Shown: positions 17,144-25,580, numbered from the stretch's first letter. The stretch is DNA of 64,000 nt from Provencibacterium sp. (GCA_022792175.1 JAAWAN010000037.1:1-64000); one strand, 5' to 3'. Program-made: numbers and translations. The notes: a model not told the origin generated them from the sequence alone.

Positions 17144-18634
17144 CTATCCGTTCCCACGCCGCCGCTTTAACTCCGCCGTATTCGCCTGCACCGTTTTCCT
17201 GTCCAGCGGATAAAGCAGAAGAAGAATGAGCGCCACCAGCAGAAGGCCGATGGCGGGCACCAGCGTTGAAACGGAATAAATGGCCTCGTTAACCACTTCG
17301 CTCTGGGCGTGCGCCAGTTCATCATAGCCAATGGCAGTAAGCATAAAGCCGCTCAATCCTCCTGCCAGTGCCTGCCCTGCCTTGCGGGCAAAGGAATAAA
17401 CGGCATAAACGGTCCCGTCATCCCGGTGGTGGGTACACACCTCCTGGTAGTCAATGACATCGGTAATATTTGCCCAGATAATAAGGTTAAAATAGGAGAG
17501 GCCCAGATAGCCGAAGAAAGCAAAAGCGATATAGGCTACCGGCGTTTTCACGCGCAGGAAAAACAGCATCAGAAAAGCGGCGCCCGCGATGGCTGTTGCC
17601 AGCGAACCGGTCTCTTTTTTTCCAAAACGCCCGGTCAGCGAAACGATAAACGGGGCCATGACCAGCGTCAGAAGAGTGCCCAGCATATTGATGGCCGAGA
17701 GATAGGCGGAGTTTTTGAAATAGTCCATAAAAAGGAAGTTGTTCATCTGCGAGAGGACGAGCTGCGCTAAAAGCAGCAGAATGGCCGCACCGATAATCGC
17801 CAGCAGCGCCCGGTTTTTTAAAAGCGCCTGCAGAATATCCGCTGCCTTTGGGCGCTCTGCCTCCTTTTGCAGCGGATTTTTTATCCGCTCGGTACACATC
17901 CAGTAGCACAGGACATAGCAGAGAATAGCCAGTACCGAGAACAGCCCGGCAATCAGGGTAAAGCGCCCGCCGGATACCACCTGGTTTCCCTGTTCATCCT
18001 GGGAATAAACGAGCAGCGGCCCGCCGACGCCGATGACCAGCGAGGCCAGCGAGGCGCCTACGCTGCGGAAGGTAGAAAGGGAGGCGCGGTGGGCGGGCTC
18101 GGTGCTGAGCACCGAGGCCATTGAGCCATAAGGAATGTTGATGGAGGTATAGAAAATGCTCCCCCAGAGAATATAGGTCACATACATATAAACGATTTTC
18201 AGCGGCATCGGCGCGCCCGCCATCGCCGACTGATACATCAGAAAGCTGGAAAGCGCAACCGGTCCCGCCATGCGGCGCAGCCAGGGACGAAAGCGCCCAT
18301 CCTTCGCGGGGCGCATGGTATCCACAAGGCGTCCCATCGTCACATCGGTAACGGCATCGATAAAGCGGGCAAGCAGAAACAGGGTGCCGACCATCGTACC
18401 GCTGATCCCCAATACCTTGGTATAGAAGACCATCAGAAAGCTGCTTGCAAAAATAAAGGTAAAATCATTTCCAAAATCGCCAAACATATAGCCCAGCTTA
18501 TCGCGCAGGCCAAAGGGGCGCATACCGGCAGGCTCAGACATGCTGCCATCATCTTCCCTTCTCCGGTTCCCGCTTCTCTTTTGCGCAAAGAACGGGATGC
18601 CGTCTGAAATTCTTTCCTGTTGGGCGGGGATCAC
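17144..18634 (-). CDS. GPH-family (glycoside-pentoside-hexuronide) sugar:cation symporter
   Basis: A 496-residue, 12-helix major facilitator protein with the GPH features LGYMFGDFGNDFTF near the first helix and AVTDVTMGRLVDT between helices 2 and 3. It lies directly after the beta-glucuronidase gene with a GTGA stop/start overlap, so the two are co-transcribed and probably coupled. The likely cargo is glucuronides or glucuronate-containing sugars, by context. A second in-frame start, ATG at 18541 (MSEPAGMRPF), sits behind GAAGGGA and may be the true one; it would remove 31 polar residues that are not typical of the family. Confidence 0.9.
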   Translation of the reverse strand: MIPAQQERISDGIPFFAQKRSGNRRREDDGSMSEPAGMRPFGLRDKLGYMFGDFGNDFTFIFASSFLMVFYTKVLGISGTMVGTLFLLARFIDAVTDVTMGRLVDTMRPAKDGRFRPWLRRMAGPVALSSFLMYQSAMAGAPMPLKIVYMYVTYILWGSIFYTSINIPYGSMASVLSTEPAHRASLSTFRSVGASLASLVIGVGGPLLVYSQDEQGNQVVSGGRFTLIAGLFSVLAILCYVLCYWMCTERIKNPLQKEAERPKAADILQALLKNRALLAIIGAAILLLLAQLVLSQMNNFLFMDYFKNSAYLSAINMLGTLLTLVMAPFIVSLTGRFGKKETGSLATAIAGAAFLMLFFLRVKTPVAYIAFAFFGYLGLSYFNLIIWANITDVIDYQEVCTHHRDDGTVYAVYSFARKAGQALAGGLSGFMLTAIGYDELAHAQSEVVNEAIYSVSTLVPAIGLLLVALILLLLYPLDRKTVQANTAELKRRRGNG

Positions 18635-20481
18635 CCTTCTTTCTCTGCCTTAGGGGCGCTCTCCCGGCTCTTAAAGCCGGCAGGCAGCCCGCTCCAGCGC
18701 TCTTTCAGATAGAAGGCGGCCGCCTTGGGCTGGCGCTGGCGGGTGAAAATTCCCTTTTTGTTTCCGTCCAGCCGCATGATTCCCTGCGTGGTCATAAAAT
18801 CGGCAAAGTTCCATACCTGTTCGCCGCGCACAAACGGAAAGCGGTCAAAAACCTCATGACACATTTTCAGATACTCGGTCTGATATTCCTCGCTCCACAT
18901 GCTGCCCGGCAGCCGGTGAACGCCGGGCGCGGTATCCGCCCCATATTCGGTAAACAGGAAGGGCTTTTGCAGCTTCAGCGCCTGCCAGGCCTCCATCTCT
19001 TTTTCAAAGGCGACTCGCGCATCCAAAAGCTCGTTTCCACCCAGCAGATACCAGCCATAGTACCGGTTGAGCGAGATGACATCGCTGAAGGAAAAGCATT
19101 GGCAGCTTTCCGGCAGCGAGTTCATAATCAGCGGGAAGGTGCGCGGCCGCTTCTGCCGGTCCAGCTCATGGGCGCGCCGGAAAACCGCCTCAAAATAGGG
19201 GATAGCGGCCTCATCGGTCGTTTCCGGCTCGTTGAAAAGGCTCCACATGATGACGCAGGCATGGTTTTTATCGCGGGTAATCAGCTCCTCCAGCGCCTGC
19301 AGATGGTTTTGCAGCAGCGCCCCGGTGGTCGGCTTTTCAAAAAAGGCGCTCTTTTTGCCGGTAGAGGCCTCCATGAAATTCATCAGGCTCTCGAACATGC
19401 CGACCGCCGCCACCTCATCAATCACCAGATAGCCCTCCCGGTCGGCCGCCTGCAGAATCTCCTCGCTGTAAGGGTAATGCGCCGTGCGAAAAGAGTTGGC
19501 GTTTATCCATTTCATCAGCTCAAAATCCCGTTTCATGATCGCCGGGCTGAATCCGCGGCCGATGATATCGCTGTCCTCATGCTTGCCAAAGCCGGTCAGA
19601 TAGACCGGCTCGCCGTTTAAAAGGATGTCCTCTCCCCGTACCTGCACCGTGCGTATGCCGACCGGTTCGCTGTAGCTGTCTATCAGCCCATCCTCGCCGG
19701 TGATAGATATCGTAAAGCGGTAGAGGTAGGCATCCCGCACCCGCCACAGCCGGACAAATGGGATATGCAGCTGCCCGCATTTTCCCTGCGCCCGGGCGAC
19801 AACAGCGCCCGACTCATCCGAAAGCTCGACCGCTACCGGGTGCTCCCCGGTCGTTACGACAGTATACTCCACCCATGCATCCCGTCCCTCCAGGCGGGAA
19901 CAGATGGTGAAATCAAACACCGACTCCTTCGGGACTGCTGTCAGCCAGACGGGGCGCTGCAGGCCGGAATAGTTGAAAAAGTCAAAATAGGGCCTGTTCA
20001 TTTTGCGTCCATCAGCCAGGTTAACCGTTTTCCCGCAGGGGAGGGTGGTTTCGCTCAGCTCGTTATTCAGCCGCACGCAAAGCCGGTTCTCCTCCCCATA
20101 GCGCGCGCAGCCGGTGATGCGCGCACAGAAGGGCAGAAACCCTCCCTCATGAAAGGTGACCTGCTCGCCGTTCAGGTAAATGGTCGCCCGGTGGGTCGCG
20201 CAGCCAAAACGGATATCTACCTGCTTTCCCCGCCAGCTTTCCGGCAGGAAAAATGAGGTTTCATACCAGATATCCCCCGCATATTCCCGCTTTTCTTTAT
20301 TGGTAAACAAATCGGAAAAGCTGGAGGGGACTGGAATCCAATCCGGGTCCGGCAGCCCCTGCGCCCAACCATCCTTTTCCCCCTCCCCTTTGGGGTCAAA
20401 GCAAAATTTCCAGATGCCGTTCAGGCTTTTTACCTGCCTTGAGGCGCTTTCTCTCGGATAGAGCATGGAATAACTGAGCAT
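18631..20481 (-). CDS. uidA: Beta-glucuronidase (GH2)
   Basis: A 616-residue GH2 enzyme hydrolysing beta-D-glucuronides. The jelly-roll N domain contains NRPYFDFFNYSGLQRPVW. The acid/base is Glu418 in SLFNEPE and the nucleophile Glu512 in FTEYGAD. The Asn574-x-Lys576 pair in GNKKGIFTR recognises the glucuronate carboxylate and separates true glucuronidases from galactosidases. An active-site loop of about 20 residues (MEASTGKKSAFF region, 370-386) suggests a Loop 1-type gut GUS, the class that accepts small drug glucuronides; this is inferred from length. The start ATG at 20481 follows AGGAGG. An in-frame extension to 20670 lacks a ribosome site. No signal peptide, so cytoplasmic, consistent with the coupled transporter. 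Confidence 0.95.
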   Translation of the reverse strand: MLSYSMLYPRESASRQVKSLNGIWKFCFDPKGEGEKDGWAQGLPDPDWIPVPSSFSDLFTNKEKREYAGDIWYETSFFLPESWRGKQVDIRFGCATHRATIYLNGEQVTFHEGGFLPFCARITGCARYGEENRLCVRLNNELSETTLPCGKTVNLADGRKMNRPYFDFFNYSGLQRPVWLTAVPKESVFDFTICSRLEGRDAWVEYTVVTTGEHPVAVELSDESGAVVARAQGKCGQLHIPFVRLWRVRDAYLYRFTISITGEDGLIDSYSEPVGIRTVQVRGEDILLNGEPVYLTGFGKHEDSDIIGRGFSPAIMKRDFELMKWINANSFRTAHYPYSEEILQAADREGYLVIDEVAAVGMFESLMNFMEASTGKKSAFFEKPTTGALLQNHLQALEELITRDKNHACVIMWSLFNEPETTDEAAIPYFEAVFRRAHELDRQKRPRTFPLIMNSLPESCQCFSFSDVISLNRYYGWYLLGGNELLDARVAFEKEMEAWQALKLQKPFLFTEYGADTAPGVHRLPGSMWSEEYQTEYLKMCHEVFDRFPFVRGEQVWNFADFMTTQGIMRLDGNKKGIFTRQRQPKAAAFYLKERWSGLPAGFKSRESAPKAEKEG

Positions 20482-20655
20482 CCGCTTCCCTCCTGTTTTT
20501 TCAAAGCTTCCCCATCTTCTATCTGCCCTTATTCTGCCCGTTTTGCCGCAGATATTTCCCCCGCCGCTAAAATATTCAGCAGCGTGCTGCTCCCGCCTCA
20601 ACCTCCTTATTCCTTCGGTATATTTCACAAAATTATCCATATTTTCAGGGTATAG

Positions 20656-20684
20656 TTGCACAGCAATCAAATTTATGCTAATAT
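20656..20684 (+). promoter_or_regulatory. Promoter of the DUF1538/PII-like operon
   Basis: TTGCAC (20656-20661), a 17-base spacer and TAATAT (20679-20684). The start codon is about 88 bases downstream. The interval 20482-20771 is AT-rich and also must hold the divergent uidA promoter, for which I see no clear hexamers. Confidence 0.65.
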
Positions 20685-20771
20685 ATTAAATAAGTAGGGG
20701 CTTTAAAAGGAGCCCGGATACAGGAGCAATGCCTGCCCGGGCGCCAAACAACAGGAAAGCGTGGTGCATTC

Positions 20772-22328
20772 ATGAGAAAAAAGCTCAAGGAAAAAATTAA
20801 CGAGGCGCTCTCCTCCGTGCTTCCCATTACCATTATCGTGCTCATCCTCTCCTTTACCACCGCTCCCATGCCTATCGGCACGCTGATGCTCTTTTTATTC
20901 GGCGCCGTAATGCTGATTGTCGGAATGGGGTTCTTTTCGTTGGGAGTAGATATGTCGATGATGCCAATGGGAGACGGCATCGGCGCGGAGATGGCGAAGA
21001 ATAAAAAGATGCCGCCTATTCTTCTTCTCAGCTTTTTAATCGGCGTCATCGTCACCGTTGCCGAGCCGGACCTGCAGGTGCTCGCGCGGCAGGTGCCCGC
21101 CGTTCCTGATATGGTGATTATTTTAACCGTGGCCGTCGGCGTGGGGCTTTTTCTGGCCGTTTCGATGCTGCGCACCCGTTTTGGCTGGCCGCTTTCGCGG
21201 ATGCTGGTGCTTTTCTATCTGCTTGTTTTTGTTCTGGCGCTGTTCGTGCCGAAGGAATTTCTGGCGGTCGCCTTCGACTCGGGCGGCGTTACGACCGGGC
21301 CGATTACCGTTCCCTTCATCATGGCGCTGGGCATCGGCATTGCCTCCATGGCCAGGGATAAGGATGCGGAGGACAGCAGCTTCGGCACCGTTGCGCTGTG
21401 CAGCGTCGGCCCCATTCTGGCTGTTCTTCTTTTGGGGATGTGCTTTCAGTCGACCGAAGTGAACTATACGCCGTTTGCCGTGCCGCGCGTGTTCACCTCA
21501 AAGGATGTCGGCGAGCAGTTTGCCGCCGGCTTTCCCGCCTACATGCGGGAGGTCCTCTTCGGGCTGACGCCGGTCGTTCTCTTCTTTCTCGCCTTTCATC
21601 TGCTGCGGCTGCGGCTGCGGCGGTATCCGCTGATTAAAATCATGGTCGGCATCGTTTATACCTTCATCGGCCTGGTGCTCTTTTTAACAGGAGCCAATGT
21701 CGGCTTCATGCCGGCCGGCAACTATATCGGCGAGCAGATGGCAGACTATAAATGGGCCATTGTTCCGCTGGGGATGCTCATCGGCTACTTTCTGGTGGCG
21801 GCGGAGCCGGCGGTGCATGTGCTCAACAAGCAGGTGGAGGAGCTGACCAGCGGCGCCGTTCCGCAAAAGGCGATGCAGCTCTCCCTGTCCATCGGCGTTG
21901 CGGTATCGGTCGGGCTGTCCATGGTGCGGGTAGTGACCGGCATCTCCATCCTCTGGTTTCTGGTTCCGGGCTATGCCATTGCGCTGGTGCTGACCTTCTT
22001 TGTCCCGAAGGTGTTTACCGCCATCGCCTTCGACTCGGGCGGCGTAGCCAGCGGCCCGATGACGGCGACCTTCCTGCTGCCCTTTGCCATGGGCGCCTGC
22101 GAATCATTAGGCGGCGATATTCTGACCGATGCCTTCGGCATTGTGGCAATGGTCGCCATGACCCCGCTGATTGCCATTCAGCTGTTAGGTCTCATCAGTG
22201 GGCACAAAAACCGTCATGTTGCCGACCTGACGCCGGAGGAGCAGGGCGATTTGTATGATGAGATCATCGATTACACCGACGAATCCGATCAGGGAGAGGA
22301 GGAGCCTTATGCCAGCCACGCCCAATAG
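20772..22328 (+). CDS. DUF1538 membrane protein, duplicated
   Basis: A 518-residue integral membrane protein made of two homologous halves. Each half carries a FDSGGVxxGP motif (FDSGGVTTGPITVPF near residue 172 and FDSGGVASGPMTATF near 421) and a GIGxEMA/GNYIGEQMADYK-type loop before an AEPxxxVL segment (AEPDLQVLARQV and AEPAVHVLNKQV). This matches DUF1538 (PF07556). The conserved polar motifs inside a hydrophobic protein suggest a transporter or channel; no substrate is known to me. Its last 20 bases overlap the next gene, a PII-like regulator, indicating a functional pair. The C-terminal 25 residues are acidic and cytoplasmic-looking. Confidence 0.85.
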   Translation: MRKKLKEKINEALSSVLPITIIVLILSFTTAPMPIGTLMLFLFGAVMLIVGMGFFSLGVDMSMMPMGDGIGAEMAKNKKMPPILLLSFLIGVIVTVAEPDLQVLARQVPAVPDMVIILTVAVGVGLFLAVSMLRTRFGWPLSRMLVLFYLLVFVLALFVPKEFLAVAFDSGGVTTGPITVPFIMALGIGIASMARDKDAEDSSFGTVALCSVGPILAVLLLGMCFQSTEVNYTPFAVPRVFTSKDVGEQFAAGFPAYMREVLFGLTPVVLFFLAFHLLRLRLRRYPLIKIMVGIVYTFIGLVLFLTGANVGFMPAGNYIGEQMADYKWAIVPLGMLIGYFLVAAEPAVHVLNKQVEELTSGAVPQKAMQLSLSIGVAVSVGLSMVRVVTGISILWFLVPGYAIALVLTFFVPKVFTAIAFDSGGVASGPMTATFLLPFAMGACESLGGDILTDAFGIVAMVAMTPLIAIQLLGLISGHKNRHVADLTPEEQGDLYDEIIDYTDESDQGEEEPYASHAQ

Positions 22329-23010
22329 CCAGAAAATTCAGCTGATGGTGACCATTGTGGACCGCGGCAGGGGTGCACACGTTGTGGATCTCTACCGGAA
22401 GGAAAAGCTGCATTTTAACTACACCAGCCTCGGCCTTGGCACCGCCAATTCGGAAATCCTCGATTATCTGGGTCTGGGTGAAACAGAGAAGGACATCGTT
22501 TTCACCACGATTCCCACCTTCCAGATAAAGCCGGTCATCCGCAAGGCGAGCGAAAGATTCCATCTGCACAGTCCCGGCAGGGGAATTCTCTTTACCATTC
22601 CCATGACCGGCATCAGCGGGCAGGTGCAGCGCGTTCTCTGCAAAAATGAAAATTTTGAGAGTACCCAGGAGGAGGATACCATGCAGGGGGAAAAGCAGTG
22701 CGATTTGATTTTAACCATTCTCAATCACGGGTATACCGATACGGTGATGGCGGCGGCCAAAAAAGCCGGCGCTCGCGGCGGTACCGTTCTGCATGCGCGG
22801 CGGGTCGGCTTTGAGGATGTCGAAAACCTGCTCGGCTTCACCATCCAGCCGGAAAAGGAGATTATTGCCATTATCGTCCCGCGCGCCATCAAGCAGGCGG
22901 TCATGCAGGAGATTAATGGGGTGGCCGGGCTTTCAACCGAAAAGGCAGGCATTCTGTTTTCCCTCCCTATCAGCGATATGGCCGGCTTAAACTTCGGGCC
23001 GCAGAGCTGA
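22309..23010 (+). CDS. Tandem PII-like signalling protein
   Basis: A 233-residue soluble protein with two PII-like ferredoxin folds (about 1-105 and 120-233). Each half opens with a beta strand (LMVTIVDRGRG; LILTILNHGYTD), has a helix such as MAAAKKAGARGGTVLHAR, and ends with the second beta-alpha-beta unit (IVPRAIKQAVMQEI). The classical T-loop uridylylation Tyr motif is not evident. The ATG at 22309 lies inside the end of the DUF1538 gene behind AGAGGAGGAG, so the two are translationally linked. By analogy with GlnK-AmtB, this protein probably binds a small effector and gates the DUF1538 protein; that is inference. Confidence 0.8.
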   Translation: MPATPNSQKIQLMVTIVDRGRGAHVVDLYRKEKLHFNYTSLGLGTANSEILDYLGLGETEKDIVFTTIPTFQIKPVIRKASERFHLHSPGRGILFTIPMTGISGQVQRVLCKNENFESTQEEDTMQGEKQCDLILTILNHGYTDTVMAAAKKAGARGGTVLHARRVGFEDVENLLGFTIQPEKEIIAIIVPRAIKQAVMQEINGVAGLSTEKAGILFSLPISDMAGLNFGPQS

Positions 23011-23040
23011 TTGAAAACAGGCCAGCGTATACAATATGTA

Positions 23041-23083
23041 AAAGAGATGGCATAAAAACACTGCGTTTTTATGCCATCTCTTT
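23041..23083. terminator. Bidirectional terminator between PII-like and XRE genes
   Basis: AAAGAGATGGCATAAAAAC (23041-23059) pairs perfectly with 23065-23083. It serves the convergent genes on both sides; the XRE stop codon begins at its right edge. Confidence 0.85.
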
Positions 23084-23361
23084 TATCCACGTACCATGTC
23101 GTTAATAATCTGCTGGATGTGGGAGACCTTTTCCACCGTCAGTCCGGTGATGTCAATCGTCAGCCGGTTATCCAGCCCCAGAATATAGTCGGTGGAAACG
23201 CTGAAAAGCTTTGCCAGCTTTATCAGCATATCAATGGAGGGAAGAATATTCCCGTTCTCCCAGTTGCTGACGCTCTGCTTGGATACCCCCAGCCGCCCGG
23301 CCAGCTCCTGCTGGTTATAGTTATAGGATTTTCGCAGCAAACGTATCCTTTCAGAAAACAT
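23083..23361 (-). CDS. XRE/Cro-type HTH transcriptional regulator
   Basis: A 92-residue DNA-binding protein. The helix-turn-helix spans about residues 5-58, with NQQELAGRLGVSKQSVSNWENG as helices 2-3 and the conserved IDMLIKLAKLFSVSTDYILG after it. A short C-terminal helix (VEKVSHIQQIINDM) may dimerise. The start ATG at 23361 follows AAAGGAG by 8 bases; a longer in-frame start at 23403 is less well supported. It is divergent from the unknown gene at 23516 across a palindrome, so autoregulation and control of that gene are likely. Confidence 0.9.
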   Translation of the reverse strand: MFSERIRLLRKSYNYNQQELAGRLGVSKQSVSNWENGNILPSIDMLIKLAKLFSVSTDYILGLDNRLTIDITGLTVEKVSHIQQIINDMVRG

Positions 23362-23412
23362 ATCCCCATCTCCTTTAAGTATTAGAATATGCTTCTTAGT
23401 CACAAATATAAA

Positions 23413-23453
23413 AATACTTTAGTATTGTATTGTTTTACAAAATCCGCTATAAT
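23413..23453 (+). promoter_or_regulatory. Promoter plus candidate XRE operator
   Basis: TTGTAT (23425-23430), 17 bases, TATAAT (23448-23453) reads rightwards. AATACT-TT-AGTATT (23413-23426) is a perfect palindrome touching the -35 box, and a related AGTATT...AATA lies near 23379. These are plausible sites for the divergent XRE repressor. Confidence 0.6.
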
Positions 23454-23515
23454 AAGGGTTGGCAGACGCCCCGTTTGACAGTTTCATGGCGGCATTCTGT
23501 GCGGTTTAGATACCC

Positions 23516-24073
23516 TTGGAAATGAGTGAAAGAGGAGATGAAGGGGTTTTGCAGGAAGAGCTTGCGCTTTTCAGAGAATATGAAGCACTGCGCCGCAGTC
23601 TCACGCGGCATGAGCGGTATTGTGAAAGCCTGCGCAGCCGGATTGCCGAGCTGGAACGCAGCGGAAAGCTTTCGCTCCCTAAATATTTTGGAGAGTTTTC
23701 CCCGCCGCAGCGCACCCCCGAGGGAGAACTCCTCTCCTGGCAGACGCTGCATGAGGGAGTATTTCTGCTGGAAACCTCTGCCGGCCGGCAGCTGGCCCTT
23801 CATGAAGCGGTCGCCGAGCGGTATCTGACAGCGGTCGCCGCAGCGGCCGGCGAGTTTCTGGGGGATTACTGCTTTTTTAAGGAGAGCATGGTTGTCGCGC
23901 TGTTCGAGCTTTCCGAAGCCTTTCCGGATATCCGGCAGCTTTTAAGCCTTCCATCGCTGTATGCAGTGTTGCGGCGCCTCTACCCCGCCTATGTGGATTT
24001 TCATAACGATATCTATCCGCAAGCGCTCATCCCGCTGGCCGAGGGGGAAGAGGGGCCGTTTTTAAATCTGTAA
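23516..24073 (+). CDS. Hypothetical protein with N-terminal coiled coil
   Basis: I do not recognise this 185-residue protein. Residues 10-50 are charged and helical (EELALFREYEALRRSL then RSRIAELERS), a likely coiled coil. The rest is globular with no membrane segment. The listed start is a TTG; an ATG two codons later (23522) is equally possible, and no strong ribosome site is seen for either. A shorter ORF in another frame (from 23526) has a better ribosome site but a less protein-like sequence. It has a clear promoter and is divergent from the XRE gene, which may repress it. Confidence 0.6.
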   Translation: MEMSERGDEGVLQEELALFREYEALRRSLTRHERYCESLRSRIAELERSGKLSLPKYFGEFSPPQRTPEGELLSWQTLHEGVFLLETSAGRQLALHEAVAERYLTAVAAAAGEFLGDYCFFKESMVVALFELSEAFPDIRQLLSLPSLYAVLRRLYPAYVDFHNDIYPQALIPLAEGEEGPFLNL

Positions 24074-24186
24074 AACATGGCTGCAGCAGGACCTTGGCGC
24101 CGGGCTGTTTCTCAAAAACAAGGGACCCACTGCCGGAGCCCCCTTTCTTCGCGCATAAACGAAACCGCCCGGCTTATACTATGCTT

Positions 24187-24289
24187 AAAGCGCTTTCAAA
24201 GCCTGCGGGAATGATGCCGCAGGAGGACGCATCCGCGCCCTCGCTTTAGACTTCACCGGGCAGCATGCGCGCGTTTTGCGCGCCCGGTG
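24187..24289 (+). ncRNA. Candidate structured RNA upstream of coat-protein genes
   Basis: The gene-free stretch 24074-24382 can fold as a branched RNA. AAAGCG (24187-24192) pairs with CGCTTT (24242-24247) as a closing stem, enclosing the hairpin CCTGCGG/CCGCAGG (24202-24208/24217-24223). It is followed by a GC hairpin CACCGGGC/GCCCGGTG (24254-24261/24282-24289). It matches no riboswitch class I know. It could be a 5' leader of the downstream genes or a separate small RNA. Confidence 0.35.
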
Positions 24290-24382
24290 GGCCGCCTCCC
24301 GCCGGCCGAAAGCGCAGACTGCGATGTTTCGGCTGTGCTGCCCCGACAGAGAAGCCTATTTTGCGCGAAAGGAAGGATATCT

Positions 24383-24568
24383 TTGGCAAACCTGACTACA
24401 AAGGAGCTATCTGCCATTGAGGATCAGCTCTGTGTCGAACAGACGCTGGTCAAAAAATATCAGCTCTATGCCCAGAGCTCAGCCGACCCGCAGCTGAAAT
24501 CCAAATGCGAGCAGATAGCCGCCAAGCACCAAAGCCACTTTGACCGGCTGATAAGCCAGCTGAACTAG
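24383..24568 (+). CDS. Small CotF-like spore-associated protein
   Basis: A 61-residue, all-helical protein (ANLTTKELSAIEDQL..., KCEQIAAKHQSHFDRL) resembling the short coat-like proteins found beside CotF genes in clostridia. The TTG at 24383 is chosen because GGAAGG lies 6 bases upstream. The next gene, also CotF-like, begins 12 bases after the stop, so the two form an operon. Expression in the mother cell during sporulation is expected but no sporulation sigma promoter could be identified. Confidence 0.65.
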   Translation: MANLTTKELSAIEDQLCVEQTLVKKYQLYAQSSADPQLKSKCEQIAAKHQSHFDRLISQLN

Positions 24569-24580
24569 GAGGAAACGCCC

Positions 24581-24850
24581 ATGCCGATAAACGCCAGCTT
24601 CGGAGACCGAGAAATGATGGATGACGCGCTTCAGTCGCAGAAATTTATTACAGATGGCTACAACAGCTATGCCAACGAGTGCTCCACCCCCTCGCTCAAA
24701 AGCGAATTTATGAACCTGCTCAGCGAAGAGCATCAGATTCAGCACGAGGTTTTTACCGAGATGCAAAAGCGCGGCTGGTATCAGGTTACCCAGGCCGACC
24801 AGACAAAAATCAACCAGTGCAAACAGAAATATCAGGCGCAGAATTCCTGA
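24581..24850 (+). CDS. CotF-family spore coat protein
   Basis: An 89-residue helical protein with the CotF-like features DREMMDDALQSQKFITDGYN, LLSEEHQIQHEVFTEM and a C-terminal GWYQV. Such proteins belong to the outer spore layers. AGGAGG lies 8 bases before ATG. Second gene of the two-gene coat operon, followed by a strong terminator. Confidence 0.8.
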   Translation: MPINASFGDREMMDDALQSQKFITDGYNSYANECSTPSLKSEFMNLLSEEHQIQHEVFTEMQKRGWYQVTQADQTKINQCKQKYQAQNS

Positions 24851-24865
24851 ATGTCCGCTGGCCAT

Positions 24866-24917
24866 AAAAAGAGGACTGCCTGCAAAGTACCCGGTATTTT
24901 GCAGGCAGTCCTCTTTT
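24866..24917 (+). terminator. Terminator of the CotF-like operon
   Basis: A stem of about 20 bp (AAAAGAGGACTGCCTGCAAA and its complement) closes a 10-base loop and ends in TTTT. Confidence 0.85.
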
Positions 24918-24996
24918 CAGCAGATTCAGAAAAAATCCTGCTCCGCCAGAGAGGTCTTGTTCAGATATGCCGTTCTGCCGCCATAAAACAGCCGCT

Positions 24997-25025
24997 TGCA
25001 CAAACTGCATGCAGATCCTATAATA
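24997..25025 (+). promoter_or_regulatory. Promoter of the VOC gene
   Basis: TTGCAC (24997-25002), 17-base spacer, TATAAT (25020-25025), about 65 bases before the start codon. Confidence 0.75.
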
Positions 25026-25089
25026 AAAGAGAGCCGGCCATTCGCCGCCGGAAAATCCCACTTTTTTCCAGAGAAAGGATGAAAATCGT

Positions 25090-25488
25090 ATGTCCCCCAT
25101 CCCCGTAAAAATCCGCATGCGCCCCATCGTGCTTGACTGCGCGGATGCACACGCCCTCTCCGATTTCTACCAAAAGCTGCTGGGCTGGGAGAAAACCGAC
25201 GTTCAGAAGGACTGGGTTCTGATGCGCGATCCCGCCGGTGCCGTCGGCCTCTCTTTTCAGGCAGAGCCCGGCTATCAGCCACCCGTCTGGCCGGAAGAGC
25301 CGGACAGGCAGCAGAAAATGCTACATATCGATTTTCTGGTCGATGACTTAAAGGCCGCACAGCAACATGCGCTCGCCTGCGGAGCGCGCCCGGCGGCAGA
25401 GGTCTTCTTTTCAGGTGTGCGTACCTTTTATGACCCAGCTGGACATCCCTTCTGCTTTTTTACCGATCCGCAGTACCGGTGGGAATAA
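25090..25488 (+). CDS. VOC-family glyoxalase-like protein
   Basis: A 132-residue protein with two beta-alpha-beta-beta-beta modules: RMRPIVLDCADAHALSDFY in the first and MLHIDFLVDDLKAAQQHALA in the second, ending in FYDPAGHPFCFF. The layout matches glyoxalase-like domains of the vicinal oxygen chelate superfamily (PF18029-like). Members bind or break down diverse small molecules, or act as drug-binding resistance proteins. The metal ligands of true glyoxalase I are only partly present. The substrate is unknown. AAAGGA precedes the ATG. Single-gene unit. Confidence 0.82.
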   Translation: MSPIPVKIRMRPIVLDCADAHALSDFYQKLLGWEKTDVQKDWVLMRDPAGAVGLSFQAEPGYQPPVWPEEPDRQQKMLHIDFLVDDLKAAQQHALACGARPAAEVFFSGVRTFYDPAGHPFCFFTDPQYRWE

Positions 25489-25580
25489 CCCCGGCACAAA
25501 GCAAACCGCTTTCTTTTAGGGCCTTTCCACATACTGGAAGAAAAAAAGCAACAGAGGGGGATTTTCTGCTTTGTCCCTCC

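Noticed and set aside
20482-20670. An N-terminal extension of beta-glucuronidase
   Set aside because: GH2 homology starts at the ATG at 20481, which has AGGAGG before it; the extension has no ribosome site.
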